This document shows, piece after piece, positions 35,456 to 43,425 of a stretch of DNA of 43,913 nt (its first letter is position 1; every line of letters begins with the position of its first letter). The DNA comes from Ferrimonas futtsuensis DSM 18154 (GTDB lineage Bacteria; Pseudomonadota; Gammaproteobacteria; Enterobacterales; Shewanellaceae). Made by a program: the position numbers and the translations under genes. The notes below the pieces were generated by a model, which saw only the letters and a list, made by a program, of their open reading frames with translations, ran no database searches and was not told the origin of the DNA. The stretch is taken from NCBI RefSeq assembly GCF_000422645.1, contig NZ_AUGL01000029.1, forward strand, positions 1 to 43,913, read 5' to 3'.

Positions 35456-36076
35456 ATGTCGACTGAGCTTTACCTGGTATACCTTGCCACCGTAGTCATC
35501 CTGCTGGTTGCTCCCGGCCCCATGACTCTGCTGACCCTCTCCACCAGCGTCCGTCACGGCCATAAGAGAGCCCTGGCCACCGTGCTGGGTTCCAACCTGG
35601 CCGGACTGGTGCTGATGCTGCTGTCCGCTACGGGGATAGGCGCCCTGATCACCAGCAGCCCGGCGCTGTTTGAACTGCTCCAATACGGCGGAGCCGGCTA
35701 TCTGCTATGGTTGGGAATCTCTGCCTGGCGCTCACGCCCGGAGGAAAACCTGGAGTCGGGCTTCCGCTACCGGGATGACGCCTCCGCCTTCGGACTGTTC
35801 CGCCAGACACTGATGGTCGGCCTGGCCAACCCCAAGGGACTGATCTTCTTCGCCGCCCTGTTTCCCCAGTTTCTGAGCCCCGAGAAACCGATGGTGCCTC
35901 AGCTGTTGGTGCTTTGCTCCACCTTTACCGCCGTGGACTTCATGGTGCTCAACCTGGTGGCGTTCGGTGGCTGCCAGCTGGCCAACCGGCTCTGCAGCAC
36001 TACCGCTCAGAAGCGGTTTAACCGACTCTGCGGGCTGACCTTTATCGGACTCGGCGGTGCCATGGCCATCGCCTGA
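35456..36076 (+). CDS. LysE/RhtB-family amino acid exporter, 206 aa
   Basis: Inner membrane exporter with about six hydrophobic segments. The family start VAPGPMTLLTLSTSVRHGHK is diagnostic of LysE/RhtB translocators, and GLANPKGLIFFAALFPQFL is the second conserved block. Substrates in the family are amino acids and related metabolites such as homoserine or threonine; the specific one is unknown. Only a weak ribosome binding site is seen. It is followed by a bidirectional terminator. Confidence 0.92.
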   Translation: MSTELYLVYLATVVILLVAPGPMTLLTLSTSVRHGHKRALATVLGSNLAGLVLMLLSATGIGALITSSPALFELLQYGGAGYLLWLGISAWRSRPEENLESGFRYRDDASAFGLFRQTLMVGLANPKGLIFFAALFPQFLSPEKPMVPQLLVLCSTFTAVDFMVLNLVAFGGCQLANRLCSTTAQKRFNRLCGLTFIGLGGAMAIA

Positions 36077-36091
36077 TGGGTTGTAAGAGAC

Positions 36092-36119
36092 AAAAAAGGC
36101 CGCTGATGCGGCCTTTTTT
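36092..36119. terminator. Bidirectional terminator
   Basis: A perfect 12-bp stem AAAAAAGGCCGC / GCGGCCTTTTTT around the loop TGAT, between the converging LysE-type gene and the small lipoprotein gene. Confidence 0.95.
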
Positions 36120-36131
36120 GATTTCTGACGG

Positions 36132-36539
36132 CTACTCCAGCGAGCAGGTTTGAGCGTGCTGTTGCCAGAGGGTGGGCTCCCAGTAGCGCCCCTCGGCGAC
36201 AGACTCAGCCGCCGGATCGAATCGGGCAGCCAGAGAGAACTGCTGATTGGCCTCGACCTTCAGGGTCATCTCCCGGTAGCTGCGGTCACGCAGACTGATG
36301 CCCAAACGAGGATCATCAATGAGCTCCACCAGGCGCAGCTGATGCTCACCGGGAGGCAGACGGTAACTGGCCTTGGAGACCACCGGCTGTCCATCAATGT
36401 GAGTCACCATCACCTGAAACAGCCCCTGCTCCGCCGGGGGTCGCACACCACTGGCCACCACCCCGCAGGCAAACTCCTGGTTGCTGGCACAACCGGCCAA
36501 CGCCCCGCCGACCAGCAACAGCCACCCCAGGTGTTTCAC
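36132..36539 (-). CDS. Small hypothetical lipoprotein, 135 aa
   Basis: I do not recognise a named family. The N-terminus MKHLGWLLLVGGALAGCASN is a clear lipoprotein signal with Cys17 as the lipidated residue. The mature part is a small domain, probably beta-rich (PPGEHQLRLVELIDDPRLGI), with two further cysteines (Cys25 and one near the C-terminus, in QTCSLE) that could form a disulfide. The start overlaps the gshA stop by four bases, so it is translated with gshA. A link to glutathione metabolism is only contextual. Confidence 0.75.
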   Translation of the reverse strand: MKHLGWLLLVGGALAGCASNQEFACGVVASGVRPPAEQGLFQVMVTHIDGQPVVSKASYRLPPGEHQLRLVELIDDPRLGISLRDRSYREMTLKVEANQQFSLAARFDPAAESVAEGRYWEPTLWQQHAQTCSLE

Positions 36540-38086
36540 TGTTCGATGCCCCTGAAGTAGTGATCCAGGTACTCCTCGAAGCTGCCCGCCTGGTTGGCTT
36601 CGAGGGCCTGCTGACGCTCGATGGAATCCTTCGCCTCCTGCTGCAACCTCTGCTCAGGCAGGCGCTGGGACTGGCCGTCGAGCCAGTGCTGACGATGGGC
36701 TTTGGCCAGTGCCATCACCGGATTGGCCTGAACCTTCTGTTCGGCCAGGATGCGGCCGGAGAGGGTCTGCTCAGGATCATCAATACACCCCTGCCACTGC
36801 GCCAGGGCATCCTGATAATCACTGCCCTGCTCACCGTCTATTACCCTGGCGATCTGGCGCCAGCGTTCAAAACTTTCCCCCAGCCACTGACTGAGCGGCT
36901 TGCTGTCACCACAACCGTACTCCAGCTCCAGACCAGGCTGACGGCCCCTGGCAACCACGGTATCGAAGTTGCGTTGAGTCTGCTGCTGGCATTCGTCTGT
37001 CCAGCAGGGACTGGGCAGCAACAGGCAGTCCAGAAGGAAGAGATCCAGCAACAACACCTGATCGCGACTGACTCCATGGGGGGCAAAGGGGTTCACATCC
37101 AGGGTACGCACCTCAATGTATTCCACACCGGCGCGATCCAGGGCATCGGAGGGGGTCTCACCACTATGAGCGGTGCGTTTAGGCCGGATGGGAGAATAGA
37201 GTTCGTTCTCAATCTGCAGAATGTTGGTGTTCAGCTGTACCCGCTGGCCTCCCTCCTCCAGACCCAGCTCGGCAAAACGCTCTGACGGCAGGGTAATGGC
37301 ACGTTTGAGGTCCGAGACGTACTCCTGCACCGAGTTGTAACGAATGCGCAGGTTGGTCTGCTCGCTGTTGGTGTACCCCAGATCGCTCATCCGCAGGGAG
37401 GTGGCCCAGGGCAACACCAGCAGGCCGCTGGGCAGGGTGTCAAACTCCAGCCCGACCTCTCGGCCATCCAGGAAGGAGGAGCACAGGGTTGGGGACGCCC
37501 CAAACAGGTAAGGCAGTATCCAGGCCTGATGACGGAAGTTGCGAATCAGATGGAAATAGCCGGTGGAGATGGTCTCCTGGCTGTTGTCGCCGTACAGGGC
37601 CTGCCACAATGATTTCGGCAGGGAGAAGTTGAAGTGAACCCCGGCGATGGACTGCATCTTGGCCCCGTAACGGCGTTTAAGCCCCTCTCGGTAGAGGGTC
37701 TTCATCCTTCCGACGTGGGAATGACCATACAGGGCGATGGGCACATCTTCCTGATGATCAATGAAGCAGGGCATGGACTGGGGCCACAACAACTGGTCGC
37801 CGATGTGGTGGCTGACAAAACGATGGATATCGCCCAGCTCCTCCAGCAGGCCATCGACACAGGTGTTTACCCCGGTGATCAGCTCCAACAGCGACTCAGA
37901 AAAGTCTGTGGTGATCCACTTATTGGTCAGGGCAGAGCCCAGAGCCTGGGGATGAGGGTCCCGTGCCAGCAAGCCTTCGGGAAGGATTCGCAAGGCTTCC
38001 CGCTCTATCCCGCGTCCCAGAGAGCGCAGGGCGAGCCGGCCCTCCTCATTGGAGAGTCGGCTCAGGTTCCGTTCAAAATCCGTCAA
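36536..38086 (-). CDS. gshA: Glutamate-cysteine ligase, 516 aa
   Basis: First step of glutathione synthesis. It is the proteobacterial (enterobacterial-type) GshA, recognisable from the N-terminal RGIEREALRILPEGLLA, the FSESLLELITG motif with ATP/metal-binding glutamates, GVHFNFSLP, and VEYIEVRTLDVNPF. Length is normal. It is preceded by the M16 peptidase gene and its terminator. The downstream small lipoprotein gene overlaps it by four bases. Confidence 0.97.
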   Translation of the reverse strand: MTDFERNLSRLSNEEGRLALRSLGRGIEREALRILPEGLLARDPHPQALGSALTNKWITTDFSESLLELITGVNTCVDGLLEELGDIHRFVSHHIGDQLLWPQSMPCFIDHQEDVPIALYGHSHVGRMKTLYREGLKRRYGAKMQSIAGVHFNFSLPKSLWQALYGDNSQETISTGYFHLIRNFRHQAWILPYLFGASPTLCSSFLDGREVGLEFDTLPSGLLVLPWATSLRMSDLGYTNSEQTNLRIRYNSVQEYVSDLKRAITLPSERFAELGLEEGGQRVQLNTNILQIENELYSPIRPKRTAHSGETPSDALDRAGVEYIEVRTLDVNPFAPHGVSRDQVLLLDLFLLDCLLLPSPCWTDECQQQTQRNFDTVVARGRQPGLELEYGCGDSKPLSQWLGESFERWRQIARVIDGEQGSDYQDALAQWQGCIDDPEQTLSGRILAEQKVQANPVMALAKAHRQHWLDGQSQRLPEQRLQQEAKDSIERQQALEANQAGSFEEYLDHYFRGIEQ

Positions 38087-38100
38087 GTCAGATACTCGTT

Positions 38101-38125
38101 AAAACGGGAGGGCGTTGCCCTCCCG
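38101..38125 (-). terminator. Rho-independent terminator after the M16 peptidase gene
   Basis: On the minus strand a 9-bp perfect stem CGGGAGGGC / GCCCTCCCG with a 3-base loop is followed by TTTT. It separates the peptidase gene from gshA. Confidence 0.8.
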
Positions 38126-38147
38126 GTGTAGATGGAAAGGGACAATT

Positions 38148-40985
38148 TTACAGCGTCAGTGTGACGATATCATAGCCCAGTTCTTTCAGAGAGGGCTCTA
38201 CGCTGCTTTTATCGCCAACAACCAGGATGATCATTTGTGACAGGTCCAGCTGATCTTTGGCCAGCCGGTTCAGTTCATCACGACTGATGCTGCGGATCAG
38301 CGCCCCCTGCTGTTCAACAAAGTCCTTAGGCAAATCATAACGTTGCAACTTACCCAGGAAGCGGGCTTTCTGCCCGGGAGTCTCGAAACTCAGGGCATCA
38401 GACTGAGTCACCGAAGCCCGCATAAAGGCCAGCTCCTCCTCAGTCATCCCTTTGTCTGCAAACCCCTGGAGCTCGTCGACAAACTCCTTCACCGACGCCG
38501 CAGTGGCATCGGCACGGACACTGGCACCGGCCACAAAGGAGCCCAGCTCAGGTCCGCCACGGAAGCTGCTGCGTGCGCCATAGGTATAGCCCTTGTCTTC
38601 ACGCAGGTTCAGGTTGATGCGGCTGTTGAACGCCCCTCCCAGGGGATAGTTCATCAGCCCGGATTTGAAGTAATCACCCAGGGCATCGAAAGGCATGCCG
38701 CGTCGGCCAATCTTGATCACCGACTGGGCAGCCCCCGGCTTATCCAGCAGGTACACCTTAGGGCCGGCCAGTTGTGGCATCGCCGTCAGCGGTGCCCATT
38801 GGCTGGCGTCGCCCTGCCATTGGCCCAGCCAGTTCAGCTTGGCCATCAGCTGAGGCTGATCCAGGTCGGACACCGCCACCACGCTGGCGTTTCCGGCGCG
38901 AAACTGCTCCTTGTAGAAGCCTTGGACCTGTTCCAGGGTCAGGCCCTGAACGCTCTCCAGGGTACCGCCTACGGGCTTACCTGCACTGTTGCCACCATAG
39001 AGCAGCTCACTCCAGGCGGTGTTGGCCAGCCAGCCTGGGTCATTGGCCTGATGCTGCAGTCCCTGAATCTGCTGAACCTTAACCCGCTGGAAGTCCTCAT
39101 CCTTGAATGCAGGCTTGAGCAAACGCTCCTGCAGCAGGGCCAACGTGGCGTCCAGATTGGCCGTCAAGGCGCTGACGCTGACGTAGGTGCGATAACCTGA
39201 GGCACTGACGGAGATGGTTGAGCCCAGCTTCTCCAGCTCCTGAGCCATCTCCTCGGTGGTGAAGGACTCGGTGGACTCCCCCATCATGGTGGCGGTGAGT
39301 TGGGCCAGGCCCGCCTCGGCAGCGGAGGTCAGGCGCTGCCCCCCATCCAGGGCAATCATGATCTCTGTGGTGGGGGTCTCATCGCTGCGAGTGCCAATGA
39401 CATCGATGCCGTTGGCCAGGCGCTGTTGCCACAGGGCAGGTACCTTGAGCTGAGGCGCAGGACCGGAACCCGGCACCTGGCTTCGGTCGAAGCTGTCCTG
39501 AATCTGGGCCTGTTCCACCTTACCGGCGTGGCTCAGTTGATCCTTGGGAATCGGACCCGGGGCGGTGAAACTGGCTGACGCGGCGGCCAGGGCCAGTTGA
39601 CCCTGGGGTACAACACTCATGATCACCGCGTGCTTGCCCTTGATGTAGGTGTTGAACACCCGCATGACGTCTTCGGCGGTGACATTACGGTAACGCTCCA
39701 GATCCTGCTGAAGCAGGTCCGGTTCATCGAAAAAGGTTTGGTTGTAGGCCAGGGAGGTCACCTTACCCCGCACACTCTGCAGGCCGAAAATGGTGTTTGC
39801 CTCATGGCCGACCTGGGCTTTCTTCAGATCATCGGCCAGAACACCGCGCTTCTCAAACTCGGCAACGGAATCGCGAATCACCTTTTCGATCCCGTCCAGC
39901 TGGGGCATCTTGCCCGGGTTGGCCAGGGCATACATGGTGAACTCACAGGCCAGCTCGCGGCAAGGGTGTCCGACCCCGGCCTGCACCGCCAGTCCGGATT
40001 TCACCAGGTTCTTGTAGAAGATGGAGGTCTTGCCACCGCCGAGGATCTCAGACAGCAGGTCCAGCGCCGCCTCATCCTCGTGACGGGCGTACACCGTCGG
40101 GAAGGAGAGGTAGATCAGGGGCAGGTGTACCTTGTCTTCCAGGGTCAGGTAACGGTCGGCATCTAGCGCGGCGGGCGCCTTGGGCTGGGCCGTCACCTCC
40201 GGGCCACGTGGGATGGAGCCAAAATACTTCACCACCCACTGCAGCACCTGCTGACGATCGAAGTCGCCGCCTATGGTAAGGGTGGCGTTGTTGGGGCCAT
40301 ACCAACGCTTGAAGAAGGCACGCAGGTCGTCCACGTTGCCGTTGTCCAGCTCCTCCATCCAGCCGATCACCGGCCAGGAATAGGGGTGCCCTTTGGGGTA
40401 GAGGGCTTGAGAGACCAGTTCATTGAGACGCCCGTAGGGCTGGTTGTCCACCCGTTGGCCGCGCTCATTCTTTACCGTGGCGCGCTGAACCTCGAACGCC
40501 TCTTCGGTGACCGCCGGCAACAGGAATCCCATGCGGTCTGCCTCGAGCCAGAGCATCTTCTCCAGCTGATTGGCCGGCACAGTCTCAAAGTAATTGGTTC
40601 TGTCGCTGTTGGTGGTCCCGTTCAGGGTACCACCGGACTCAGTCACCAGTTGGAAGTGCTGTTCATCGGCGACGTTTTCCGATCCCTGGAACATCATGTG
40701 TTCGAAGAAGTGGGCGAAACCGGATTTCCCCAGTTCCTCGCGGGCTGAACCCACATGATAGGTGACGTCCACATGCACCAGAGGGTCGGAACCGTCCTTG
40801 TGCAGGACGACGGTCAAACCGTTATCCAGCTGGAACTTTTCGTAAGGAATTGTTACTTCTGCCTGCTGAGACAGATTTGAGCCCAGATAAGCGACCCCAT
40901 CGGGCAGCGATGGGGTGGGAGCGTCTGATGCGCATCCGGCCAGGGTGATCGCCAGACTGAGTGCCAGCGGCTTGAACAATTTCAC
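38148..40985 (-). CDS. M16-family zinc metallopeptidase lipoprotein, 945 aa
   Basis: Insulinase/pitrilysin-type protease with two M16 halves. The lipoprotein signal is KLFKPLALSLAITLAGC with Cys18. The inverted zinc motif HFFEH lies at residues 92-96 (His92, Glu95, His96), and the downstream glutamate is in TVKNERGQRVDNQ, so the N-terminal half is catalytic. The C-terminal half (from about residue 490) lacks a second zinc motif, as usual. The start codon is GTG at 40985, preceded by AGGAGG; a longer frame to 41009 lacks these signals. It probably degrades peptides in the periplasm. Confidence 0.93.
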   Translation of the reverse strand: MKLFKPLALSLAITLAGCASDAPTPSLPDGVAYLGSNLSQQAEVTIPYEKFQLDNGLTVVLHKDGSDPLVHVDVTYHVGSAREELGKSGFAHFFEHMMFQGSENVADEQHFQLVTESGGTLNGTTNSDRTNYFETVPANQLEKMLWLEADRMGFLLPAVTEEAFEVQRATVKNERGQRVDNQPYGRLNELVSQALYPKGHPYSWPVIGWMEELDNGNVDDLRAFFKRWYGPNNATLTIGGDFDRQQVLQWVVKYFGSIPRGPEVTAQPKAPAALDADRYLTLEDKVHLPLIYLSFPTVYARHEDEAALDLLSEILGGGKTSIFYKNLVKSGLAVQAGVGHPCRELACEFTMYALANPGKMPQLDGIEKVIRDSVAEFEKRGVLADDLKKAQVGHEANTIFGLQSVRGKVTSLAYNQTFFDEPDLLQQDLERYRNVTAEDVMRVFNTYIKGKHAVIMSVVPQGQLALAAASASFTAPGPIPKDQLSHAGKVEQAQIQDSFDRSQVPGSGPAPQLKVPALWQQRLANGIDVIGTRSDETPTTEIMIALDGGQRLTSAAEAGLAQLTATMMGESTESFTTEEMAQELEKLGSTISVSASGYRTYVSVSALTANLDATLALLQERLLKPAFKDEDFQRVKVQQIQGLQHQANDPGWLANTAWSELLYGGNSAGKPVGGTLESVQGLTLEQVQGFYKEQFRAGNASVVAVSDLDQPQLMAKLNWLGQWQGDASQWAPLTAMPQLAGPKVYLLDKPGAAQSVIKIGRRGMPFDALGDYFKSGLMNYPLGGAFNSRINLNLREDKGYTYGARSSFRGGPELGSFVAGASVRADATAASVKEFVDELQGFADKGMTEEELAFMRASVTQSDALSFETPGQKARFLGKLQRYDLPKDFVEQQGALIRSISRDELNRLAKDQLDLSQMIILVVGDKSSVEPSLKELGYDIVTLTL

Positions 40986-41008
40986 GGAATCCCTCCTGTA
41001 GCGGCCCA

Positions 41009-41024
41009 CAGCCCGGTCGGGCTG
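41009..41024 (-). promoter_or_regulatory. Hairpin between yqaA and the M16 gene
   Basis: CAGCCCG-GT-CGGGCTG is a near-perfect dyad in the 42-base gap just before the M16 ribosome binding site. It has no T-tract, so it may modulate rather than end transcription. Confidence 0.35.
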
Positions 41025-41027
41025 CGC

Positions 41028-41462
41028 CTAGAACTGACTGATGATGCCCAGAGTGGTGAGGGCTATCACCAGGTATCGAAAAAACTTACCAATGAAGATC
41101 AACAGACTACTAGATAACATCCCAAACCGGAACCATCCGGCAAGCAGGGGAATGCCATCCCCGATCACGGGCAGCCAGGCCAACAACAGGCTCCAGACGC
41201 CATAACGCTGCACCTTGGGTATCAGCCATTGGTGCTTTCCCTCAATCAGCTGTTCGGGCGATTTGGCACGCCGTCCCAGGCGCCCAAGGAGATAACTGGT
41301 GAGGGAACCCAGAGTATTGCCTATGGTGGCGATTATGACGAGGCTGAACCAGGTATCAGGAGTGGATTGAATCAGATAGCCCAGAAGCAGTTCCGAGCCG
41401 CCGGGAGCAAGAGTGGCGGAGACAAAGGCACTGACGAACAGGCCCCCTTCGGCAGAGAGCAA
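41028..41462 (-). CDS. yqaA: YqaA-family membrane protein, 144 aa
   Basis: A small DedA/SNARE-associated-like inner membrane protein of unknown function. Family landmarks are FVSATLAPGGSELLLGYLI, IIATIGNTLGSLTSYLLGR and LLLAWLPVIGDGIPLLAGWF, including the conserved acidic and Gly-Asn residues. No ATG is available upstream before an in-frame stop at 41490-41492; TTG at 41462, four bases after the nsrR stop, is the best start and gives a normal N-terminus. Likely translated in coupling with nsrR. Confidence 0.88.
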   Translation of the reverse strand: MLSAEGGLFVSAFVSATLAPGGSELLLGYLIQSTPDTWFSLVIIATIGNTLGSLTSYLLGRLGRRAKSPEQLIEGKHQWLIPKVQRYGVWSLLLAWLPVIGDGIPLLAGWFRFGMLSSSLLIFIGKFFRYLVIALTTLGIISQF

Positions 41463-41466
41463 GAGA

Positions 41467-41904
41467 CTACTCGACGGTTTCCGAAGGGATCATCAGAGCT
41501 TTCAGCTCGTCATTATTGGCCAGCATATCGGCCAGGGTGTAATTATCCAGTGTACCCAGAAAGGCATTGGTGGCTTCGGTGAGGACCTGCTTCAGGCGGC
41601 AGGCGGGAAGGATTTTACAATAGGGTTCACCGCAGTTGATCAGCTGCAAAGGCTCCAGAGCGCGAATCACTTCGCCCAGGCCAATCTCTTCAGGGGCTTT
41701 TGCCAGACAGATGCCCCCCTTCTTGCCCCTTACCGTCTTCACAAAACCGGCATGGCCCAGCTTGTTGATCACCTTCACCATGTGGTTACGGGATACTCCG
41801 TAGATCTCGGTAACCCGGGTGATGCTGGTCAACTCCCCTTCTGGCAGCGTCGCCATGTAGAGCAGGGAACGGAACGCGAAGTCACTGAAGCTGGTGAGTT
41901 GCAA
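41467..41904 (-). CDS. nsrR: Nitric-oxide-sensing Rrf2 regulator NsrR, 145 aa
   Basis: Iron-sulfur transcriptional repressor that responds to nitric oxide. The Rrf2 winged helix occupies the first 80 residues ([20 protein letters not shown]). The three cluster cysteines are at 91, 96 and 102 ([16 protein letters not shown]), identical in position to enterobacterial NsrR, which distinguishes it from IscR. The start is TTG at 41904 with GGAGG eight bases upstream, giving (M)QLTSFSDF, the standard N-terminus; the longer frame to 41919 does not fit. No NsrR target gene such as hmp or norV is in the window. Confidence 0.93.
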   Translation of the reverse strand: MQLTSFSDFAFRSLLYMATLPEGELTSITRVTEIYGVSRNHMVKVINKLGHAGFVKTVRGKKGGICLAKAPEEIGLGEVIRALEPLQLINCGEPYCKILPACRLKQVLTEATNAFLGTLDNYTLADMLANNDELKALMIPSETVE

Positions 41905-41976
41905 GAATCTAACCTCCAATCAACCGCCAAAGGCGTTCAGAGGTACGGACTTACGGGGCCTCTGTTCCCCTTGCGG

Positions 41977-42375
41977 TCAAAAACGCTGTGACTGCAGACA
42001 GCTGTATCTGTCGATACGGATCTCCTGGCTGGTGTTGCCCGTATCACTCTGGTACAGGTGACGATACACCATGCCCAGTTCCAGGCGCTTACGATAGTAG
42101 GCGCTGGTACAGAAACTGTAAATGGTCTCCTGAACGTGGTTTTCCACCACAGCGCCGAAGGCACCCAGGCGATCGCCATCAACCTGACGATAGTACAGTA
42201 TCATCTCACCATCGCCATATTCGGCTTTTAAGAAGTTAGGATTCTGGCTTTGTCCGATACCACTGTTGAGGTCCATCACCAGCTGATGACTCTCTTTATC
42301 CAGCCAGTCGGGAACCGCGTCGAACCAGGCCAGAACGGGTAGGGAGAACAAAGTCAGCAAAGTCAGGTAGCGCAT
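41977..42375 (-). CDS. Secreted hypothetical protein, 132 aa
   Basis: Not recognised. It starts MRYLTLLTLFSLPVLAWFDA, a probable Sec signal peptide, so a periplasmic or outer-membrane location is likely. The mature part is rich in tyrosine and charged residues (GDGEMILYYRQVDGDRLGAF) and contains two cysteines (in SFCTSAYY and YSCLQSQRF), which could form a disulfide. The ATG at 42375 is 14 bases from the only good ribosome binding site (GGGGGA); a TTG at 42381 would be 8 bases from it, so translation may begin two codons earlier. It is upstream of nsrR, with 72 bases between. Confidence 0.72.
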   Translation of the reverse strand: MRYLTLLTLFSLPVLAWFDAVPDWLDKESHQLVMDLNSGIGQSQNPNFLKAEYGDGEMILYYRQVDGDRLGAFGAVVENHVQETIYSFCTSAYYRKRLELGMVYRHLYQSDTGNTSQEIRIDRYSCLQSQRF

Positions 42376-42416
42376 AGTCAATTTGATAATCCCCCAGAGG
42401 CTATATGCTACACGCG

Positions 42417-42445
42417 TATGGATAAATAAGAAGCCAATTTGTCAA
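42417..42445 (-). promoter_or_regulatory. Candidate promoter of the secreted hypothetical gene
   Basis: On the minus strand a perfect TTGACA -35 box is followed after 17 bases by TCCATA, a weak -10. It lies about 40-70 bases before the gene start. Moderate support only. Confidence 0.35.
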
Positions 42446-42612
42446 TTTTTTACACTTGATTCACAAGGGTTAACGCACTGATAAACATTGTCAATCCCCG
42501 TCATCTATCCAGGGGGGGCGCGAGTCCCCGACGGTAGTAGCCGGTTTGAAAACTCAGCAAACTCTTGGTATTTATTAAGAAATTGCTTTTAGTTCAATGA
42601 TGAGGAACCACC

Positions 42613-42789
42613 ATGATAGGAAGAATGTTTCTGATCCCAATTATCCTGTCACTGCTGTGGTACCTGTTTCTGACCATGAATGGCTATACCCTGAAGCAGG
42701 GAAAGAAGGGGTTTTACTGGATCGTTGGCCTCTGCCTCGGGCTGATCGGCTTCTTCGCCCTGATGATTGAACTGACCCAGCCTGGCTAG
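42613..42789 (+). CDS. Small two-helix membrane protein, 58 aa
   Basis: A short open frame with GAGGAA shortly before its ATG. The product begins MIGRMFLIPIILSLLWYLFL and ends FALMIELTQPG. It has two hydrophobic segments (about residues 5-22 and 35-53) separated by a basic turn, GYTLKQGKKG. This pattern, the good ribosome binding site and normal codon use make it a credible inner-membrane miniprotein. I do not recognise a family. The preceding 200 bases hold only AT-rich promoter-like sequence and a weak GC hairpin. Confidence 0.65.
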   Translation: MIGRMFLIPIILSLLWYLFLTMNGYTLKQGKKGFYWIVGLCLGLIGFFALMIELTQPG

Positions 42790-42825
42790 CTGTCTTCATT
42801 TAGAGCCAGAAACATCAAAGCCCAC

Positions 42826-42882
42826 GCTTTCGCCGCAACAACGCCGAAGGGCTCCGCCCGCAGGCCGGCAATCCGACGAGCG
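42826..42882. repeat. 57-bp direct repeat, copy A
   Basis: Identical to 43426-43482, exactly 600 bp away, and followed in both copies, after two differing bases, by CATAAAAAA. The unit starts GCTTTCGCCGCAACAACG and contains a hairpin core GGGC-TCC-GCCC nested in longer GC-rich pairing. It lies between the small membrane gene and the tRNA terminator. On the minus strand it reads as an open frame from an ATG at 42887 to a stop at 42786. Confidence 0.95.
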
Positions 42883-42887
42883 AGCAT

Positions 42888-42914
42888 AAAAAAACCCGAG
42901 CGTTAGCTCGGGCT
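42888..42914 (-). terminator. Rho-independent terminator of the tRNA-Ser/tRNA-Arg transcript
   Basis: Stem CCCGAGC / GCTCGGG (42895-42901 and 42906-42912) with loop GTTA. On the minus strand it is followed by seven T residues. Confidence 0.93.
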
Positions 42915-42925
42915 TTCTTATTAAA

Positions 42926-43002
42926 TGGCGCGCTCGGAAGGATTCGAACCTTCGACCGCCTGGTTCGTAGCCAGGTACTCTATCCAGCTGAGCTACGAGC
43001 GC
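42926..43002 (-). tRNA. tRNA-Arg (anticodon ACG)
   Basis: A 77-nt cloverleaf on the minus strand. Acceptor GCGCTCG/CGAGCGC, anticodon stem CCTGG/CCAGG with loop CTACGAA (anticodon ACG, read as ICG after modification), T loop TTCGAAT, encoded CCA. It is four bases downstream of tRNA-Ser and just before a terminator. The pairing of Ser(GCU) and Arg(ACG) resembles the serV-argVYZQ cluster of Escherichia coli. Confidence 0.97.
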
Positions 43003-43006
43003 GCAA

Positions 43007-43096
43007 TGGCGGTGAGGGAGGGATTCGAACCCTCGATACCGATCAAGGTATACGCCCTTAGCAGGGGCGCGCCTTCAGCCACTCGGCCACCTCACC
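43007..43096 (-). tRNA. tRNA-Ser (anticodon GCU)
   Basis: A 90-nt class II tRNA with a long variable arm. Acceptor GGTGAGG pairs with CCTCACC, the anticodon loop is CTGCTAA (GCT), the T arm contains GGTTCGAATCC, and CCA is encoded. It is the first gene of the two-tRNA unit. Confidence 0.97.
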
Positions 43097-43135
43097 ACGC
43101 TCTGCGTTCGCCTTAGTGGCCAACACAGGAGTGCT

Positions 43136-43163
43136 ATCTTACGGCCTAATGCGAGGATGTCAA
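43136..43163 (-). promoter_or_regulatory. Sigma-70 promoter of the tRNA-Ser/tRNA-Arg unit
   Basis: On the minus strand a perfect TTGACA -35 box (43158-43163), a 16-base spacer and TAAGAT (43136-43141). The tRNA-Ser 5' end is 40 bases downstream of the -10 box. This is a strong promoter in the expected place. Confidence 0.8.
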
Positions 43164-43325
43164 ACCCTTAAAGGGCAACAAATTCGCTCCAGGTGCTTGA
43201 TTGCACAACAATGCTTCAATACGACCCTCGGCTGAACAAAAAGTGATGCAGGATGCAGCAGCCAACCGTAACTCCCATACCGTACTGAAGGTAAGACTCC
43301 GCACACTTAAGCAGAAATCAGACAT

Positions 43326-43349
43326 AAAAAACCCGAGTGTCCGCTCGGG
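43326..43349 (-). terminator. Second tRNA-type terminator, now orphaned
   Basis: CCCGAG-N6-CTCGGG (43332-43349) followed on the minus strand by six T residues. It is similar in sequence and placement to the terminator at 42888 and precedes an orphan tRNA-Arg 3' fragment, so it looks like the terminator of a lost tRNA-Arg copy. Confidence 0.75.
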
Positions 43350-43383
43350 CTTTATGACCAGTCGCAATGATTGGTATTGAAAT

Positions 43384-43400
43384 ATGGCGCGCTCGGAAGG
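43384..43400 (-). pseudogene. Orphan 3' fragment of tRNA-Arg
   Basis: 17 bases identical to 42925-42941, that is, the CCA end, acceptor strand and first part of the T arm of tRNA-Arg(ACG), in the same orientation. The rest of the tRNA is missing to the right, where repeat copy B and the transposase gene begin. Either the remains of a second tRNA-Arg gene or an attachment-site-like duplication. Confidence 0.8.
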
Positions 43401-43425
43401 GTTGGCGCGGAAACGAGAAAGCGCA

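Noticed and set aside
35275-35466. 63-codon plus-strand frame before the LysE-type gene
   Set aside because: It contains the predicted promoter and an inverted repeat, has no ribosome binding site and runs into the LysE-type start.
42490-42560. GC-rich stretch GGGGGGGCGCGAGTCCCC upstream of the 58-aa gene, considered as a riboswitch
   Set aside because: Only a short imperfect stem forms, and I cannot match it to any known riboswitch core.
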